Source of the DNA: Epiperipatus broadwayi
Taxonomy: Eukaryota > Onychophora > Udeonychophora > Euonychophora > Peripatidae
Assembly (NCBI GenBank): GCA_028023455.1
Contig: JAQFVV010006341.1
Location: forward strand, 1,364,001 to 1,428,000
DNA length: 64,000 nt
Direction: 5' to 3'
Positions 59,731-64,000 of the stretch are shown here, piece after piece. Positions within the stretch are counted from its first letter, which is position 1, and each line of letters starts with the position of its first letter. The notes beneath the pieces are model-generated. The model was not told the origin of the DNA and ran no database searches. It was given only the letters and a program-made list of their open reading frames with translations. Both the position numbers and the translations under genes were made by a program.

Positions 59731-59886
59731 CTTGCTAGTCTCTATGGATAAATGACGAAGACCAGCCCAATTACGTCCGCTGCCCTCGTAACGGTGGACA
59801 GGAATCACCCTTAGGAGTGAATTGTTTGGGTATAAGCACCAATGGGCTAAGGCCCAGTAGGTTTGAGTAGCCGATCCGATTTTCAA
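59731..59886 (-). other. GC-richer open frame ending in a splice-donor consensus, unidentified
   Basis: On the minus strand an open frame from ATG 59886 reads YWALAHWCLYPNN, then VIPVHRYEGSGRNWAGLRHL and SIETSK. It is followed by AAG|GTAAGAA, a strong donor in phase 0. Base composition is clearly higher in GC than the surroundings. The residues do not match BAZ1B upstream of its DDT region. The segment directly abuts the pogo-like element, so it may be part of another repeat. Confidence 0.25.
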
Positions 59887-62800
59887 ACTTCCATGTATAT
59901 TTCATATTAAATTTCAATACCAAGCTTCTTGGTTCAAGCGAACTGCACTCATGATGTTTGGATATAAGTTATCAGTCCCACCAAACTCCTAATAAATTTA
60001 GTTTAATTTGCTGATGGCGAATCATATGTAATACTAACTCAACCTATTCCACCCTTTGTATTATAATTATTCGTGAATTTAGCAAAGAACACCAGGAGCT
60101 CCAGTGGAACAAACATGATTTACATATCTTTTAGAATTGATGATTATGTTCAAATATTGATCGCTTGTCTTAGATAGTCAGCAGTATTAACGCTGTAATA
60201 TATAATATATGTCTCCGGTTATTACACAAACCTTAGTCTTTTGGCAAACCATAGTATGGGAGTTAAAAAATCATTTGGAACATTACAATGTCATAGATAT
60301 CAATCGCTCATAAAGCACAAAGGTTATTAGATTAACATGAATTAAATCCTTGACACTGTATATAATAAAGGATTAAACTTATCTAATTGTATAATGCTTG
60401 ATGGCATTAAACTAACAATATTTTGATCATCAACTTAATGTAATCTGTAATATCTGATGATAACCATTATCAGTTATAATAAACTTGTTTAACTTTACCT
60501 CGTCTCTATTATCTTTCTTATCGTACTCTAATCCAATTAAACCCATTAGTTAAAATGAAACTTATGACGTGTGATATTTACGACATTTATTTACCAGTTT
60601 ATTTATTAAAATTATTTTGTCATTCATTTCACAAGTCCATTCATGATTCATATTAGTGTAGTTAAATTTAATAGAATCTCATGTTTCTCCCTGTTCAGCG
60701 GGACTCGGATTAAATAGAACTTAAATGTATAATAGGATATTAAATCACGGAGCACAGGCACATAGGTTGGAGCTTGGTCAGACATGGAACACCATGTCTC
60801 ATCTCGATCAGGTTTAGTATATTTGGCTTGGACGCTTGAGTTTATTGAGTGAATATACGATTCTGACCATTACAGTACATATATTTGATGATGAATATAT
60901 TTTAGCTTTAATTCACTTGAAAAAAGAAGCTTGTCTATTAAATATATATATGTAGAGAGACAGAAGAGTCAGTTTGCTCTTTTTACTGGTTTGATAATTT
61001 ATGAGTATGCACTACAGTTTTAAGAACGTTTTGAAATGATTTGATAGGTGATATACATATAATGCAGCATCAGCTTCACTATATAGTGAAGACGCTTGAT
61101 AATGATTTAATAATAATAAAAATATCAATATTGGAAAGACATGATTAAAAAAGTAATCAAACAATCAAGTGCAGGCTATGACTCAATTATAATAAATGCA
61201 TAAAATAATAATAAATACTATATTTAACAAATTTATTTAGATTAAATTTAACAAATTGTTTTCTGTATGTTAACAATCTTCAATTATACATAAAACAGAT
61301 CACAGAAAATGAGTACATTTGGTATATAAAAATTAGAACTATTAAAATCTATGCAAGTATAAGGCGGATAGAAAGAATAACATTGATGTATACATTCAAC
61401 GATCTAATAGGACTTGGTTATAATCATAACATGCTTATTAAAACATTTGGAAAATTTTACACCAATGTAAATATATGCCTAAAGTGCAGATAAGCCTTTC
61501 TTGCACTTCCCTCATATTGCAATTAACCTTAGAAACATTTGCATTAATATGTAGAGGATAAATTCTAGATCAATGCTCTCTCTTAATAATTTGTTGAATA
61601 ATACTAAAGATAAGATCCAGTGAGACATACTCTTCAGATGGTCTATAAAATTGCATGCAGTAACCCTTCCTACAGTTCTGTTTATTACAGTGAATCATAT
61701 GAAAATAGATCCACTAGAATCATGAACATGTACATTTGTACAATAGAGCAAAACAAAAGGCTGAATACAGAACTATCTTTCTTGATCATGAACGCACTAC
61801 AAGTCACATATTTTTTCTATCCAATGTTAGACCAATTTGTTCTGAAAGAGACAATAAAAAAAAATACAACGAGGCTTGGGCAATTGCAAAGAATCCATAT
61901 TACATCAACAAAAGAAATTCTTGTGTTCTATTATCTAAAAAAATGAAACATCTAATTATCCTATTTGCATATTGTGCCTCATTTACATATTACATCACGC
62001 CAATTACATAAGCACAACTATACTGCATAAATTTACTCAGCACTATGATTCTGGCAGTTTGTCGAAAGCTGGCGCAAGTTTTTAATTAGTTTATTCTACC
62101 TTTTCATTAGAAGTTGAAGTCAACAATTGCTTTACAATTAACATTCCAAAGAGTATACTTAAGTTATTTAAAAAATTATATTTCTTATTAATATAAAGGT
62201 AACATTCTTTTATTATTTACATATACCACAGATCATGATTTGCATATACTTCTATCTTGTGATTTATACTTATTGTATTTCCTTCTATAATTAGAGCATC
62301 AATTGCTGATTATAACTCTATGAGTGTGCAATGGAATAAAGACACTCTAGTATCTAAAATGTACAATTTGATTTGCAAAACCATCCTGCTTTGTAGAATG
62401 TATGTATATTTGACATTACGAGATAAATAAATAGATTATATTTAAGCTAATCATAACCTATTGACTTTTGCTAGTTTTTATTTAGATTAACAAAACTATA
62501 AAATGTGTAGAGTGAAAAAGTAATTAATAGAATTTAATCTTATCACTTAATTGCTCTCATTAACTATTTGATGCTAAAAAAATTTAGATTGAAAAACATA
62601 AAAATAAAATGTGTCATTGTTTGAAAATTAACTTTGTACAATTTATTTTTCTAACCATGGTGCAATCTTTGCTTCTCAGCTACTGATTATTTTTTGTTTT
62701 AAATAATATTTTGTTTTAGTGTTAAACCATCTCAATGCCAGAAAAATAGATAAGCCATGTTTATTATTATTTAATATTTCAATGATTGGTGTGTATAGTG

Positions 62801-64000
62801 CTAGGGAGAGAGCAAAATATATGAGGGATTAAGAGCATAGATCAGGCAGAAACTGAGAAAGGGGGGCATCCATATCTCTGATCACTAGCATTAAGTTCAA
62901 ATAAAGATGGTTTAAAAAAAGTCAATAAAATTTCATGATATGGGCTCTAATGATCTCGTGTCCAAGTGTTAACCAGCCCATATATTTGAGGTCAAGTATC
63001 ATGCAAAATACAGGTTATTTTAGTCATTGAAGTCAACTTGGCTCTTACTTATAATTGGTGGCATTTCAAAATAAAATAGCCACTAGAAGATGCCAACACC
63101 ATCATTTCCCATACTATTTTCTTATTTGCTACTACCTATTGTCCATGATGCCTTCAATCATAACAATCTATATATAAGTAAATAGAAAAATATTGCAGAT
63201 CTTTGAAAATGAATGTAAGAATATAAAACAGTTGAAACGTTGGAGATTGTATTATATATATGCTCAGTATTAATGTAATATTTATTAAGGCTATATGCAC
63301 ATGAAAAAATGACAGTATTAATATAAAAAAATAAAGTTTTTGAAAAGAAAAAGGATTTTTTAATTTGTTGATGTTAGAAAAATATTATGAAATTAATTTG
63401 TTTAAAATGTAGATATAATAAGATTACTTCTAAAAAAAAAAAAAAAAAATAAGAAGAAAAATTGAAAGACTTTTTTTTGAACAAAGAGACAAATCAATCC
63501 TTCATTGTCAATACTATTTTGTTTAAATTAAAATTTACAAAAATATTCCAAAAGTGAAAAGTTGTTCCACAGTGATTTCTTATAACATGAGAAATCCCAA
63601 ATAAGCAGTTTGGCATGCAATCATGTAATAATGTGCAGAAATTAGTCTGTACCAATGTAAATAACTGATAAGAACTGTAGTAGTTGATGCTATGTATGCA
63701 GTCTGCTGTATAACATGTTAGTTCTTAAAAAAAAATTTGGCCGGCTGCAATTTTTTACATAACATCACAACAATAACAAAACAATTAAATAAATCATCCT
63801 TGTAATATGATCATTATTTTTGTAAAAGAAATGATAAAATAAAAAAAGATCCAAAAAATAAAGTAATACTTGGTTTTATGGAAACTATAATTATTATTTC
63901 AAACTTTTGAATCATGGACTTTTGTCTTTGCATATAAATATCAACTCGTCTAGCTGTATACTTTAATGCAGCCTTCAGCTACTATTTTATTACTAAAAAA
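59887..64000. other. AT-rich intronic DNA, no gene seen
   Basis: A GC-richer patch at 60690-60875 (CCCTGTTCAGCGGGACTCGG) may be a repeat end. Two overlapping open frames at 61620-62011 are unrecognised. No upstream BAZ1B exon was found. Confidence 0.4.

Noticed and set aside
61620-62011. Two overlapping open frames of 91 and 108 residues
   Set aside because: Low-complexity composition, no recognisable motif and no good splice context. Probably chance in AT-rich DNA.

Overview
The window is AT-rich animal DNA that is almost entirely intron. Four short exons on the minus strand splice in perfect frame into one protein segment. This segment matches BAZ1B (WSTF, the DDT/WHIM-bromodomain chromatin-remodelling factor). 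The exons lie at 45391-45234, 20259-20123, 20052-19872 and 3848-3782, in transcription order. The introns between them are about 25.0 kb, 70 bp and 16.0 kb. No upstream exon was found in the 18.6 kb above 45391 and no downstream exon in the 3.8 kb below 3782, so the gene runs off both ends of the window. The organism is an invertebrate metazoan with large introns and many transposon families, perhaps an arthropod or a lophotrochozoan. The sequence alone does not settle which.

Most of the rest is a record of transposon insertion into this gene. 0-20 kb: a probable solo LTR (2577-3278); copies of a dispersed repeat ending in CAGGCAAAACTCTCCATACAG (4.0, 7.7 and 13.0 kb); a decayed LINE reverse transcriptase (6.85-8.1 kb); a 2.6 kb unit with about 220-bp terminal inverted repeats (14.6-17.2 kb); and the 3' end of a Ty3/Gypsy element whose LTR (17867-18593) is the same family as the solo LTR. 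20-30 kb: a Penelope-like RT remnant (about 21.3-22.8 kb), a dead EN+RT LINE (22.9-25.9 kb), and one copy of a pogo-like TA-flanked element (26919-27894).

30-46 kb: a 5.3 kb hAT transposon (30442-35722, 8-bp target duplication) split by a complete but internally deleted Ty3/Gypsy element (31326-33531, 238-bp LTRs, 5-bp target duplication). Next come a 329-bp tandem satellite with three direct monomers and about 1.4 inverted ones (37338-38814), a second dead LINE (about 40.6-43.9 kb), and two near-perfect hairpins (44.48-44.71 and 45.78-45.93 kb). The second hairpin lies just upstream of the DDT exon. 46-64 kb: a purine-biased stretch, a 496-bp deleted hAT element with a perfect 8-bp target duplication, and the second pogo-like copy (58752-59718). 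Otherwise this part is anonymous AT-rich intron.

The only host gene supported is BAZ1B. All other coding potential belongs to mobile elements and nearly all of it is broken. I see no CRISPR array, no operon and no convincing tRNA or rRNA gene.
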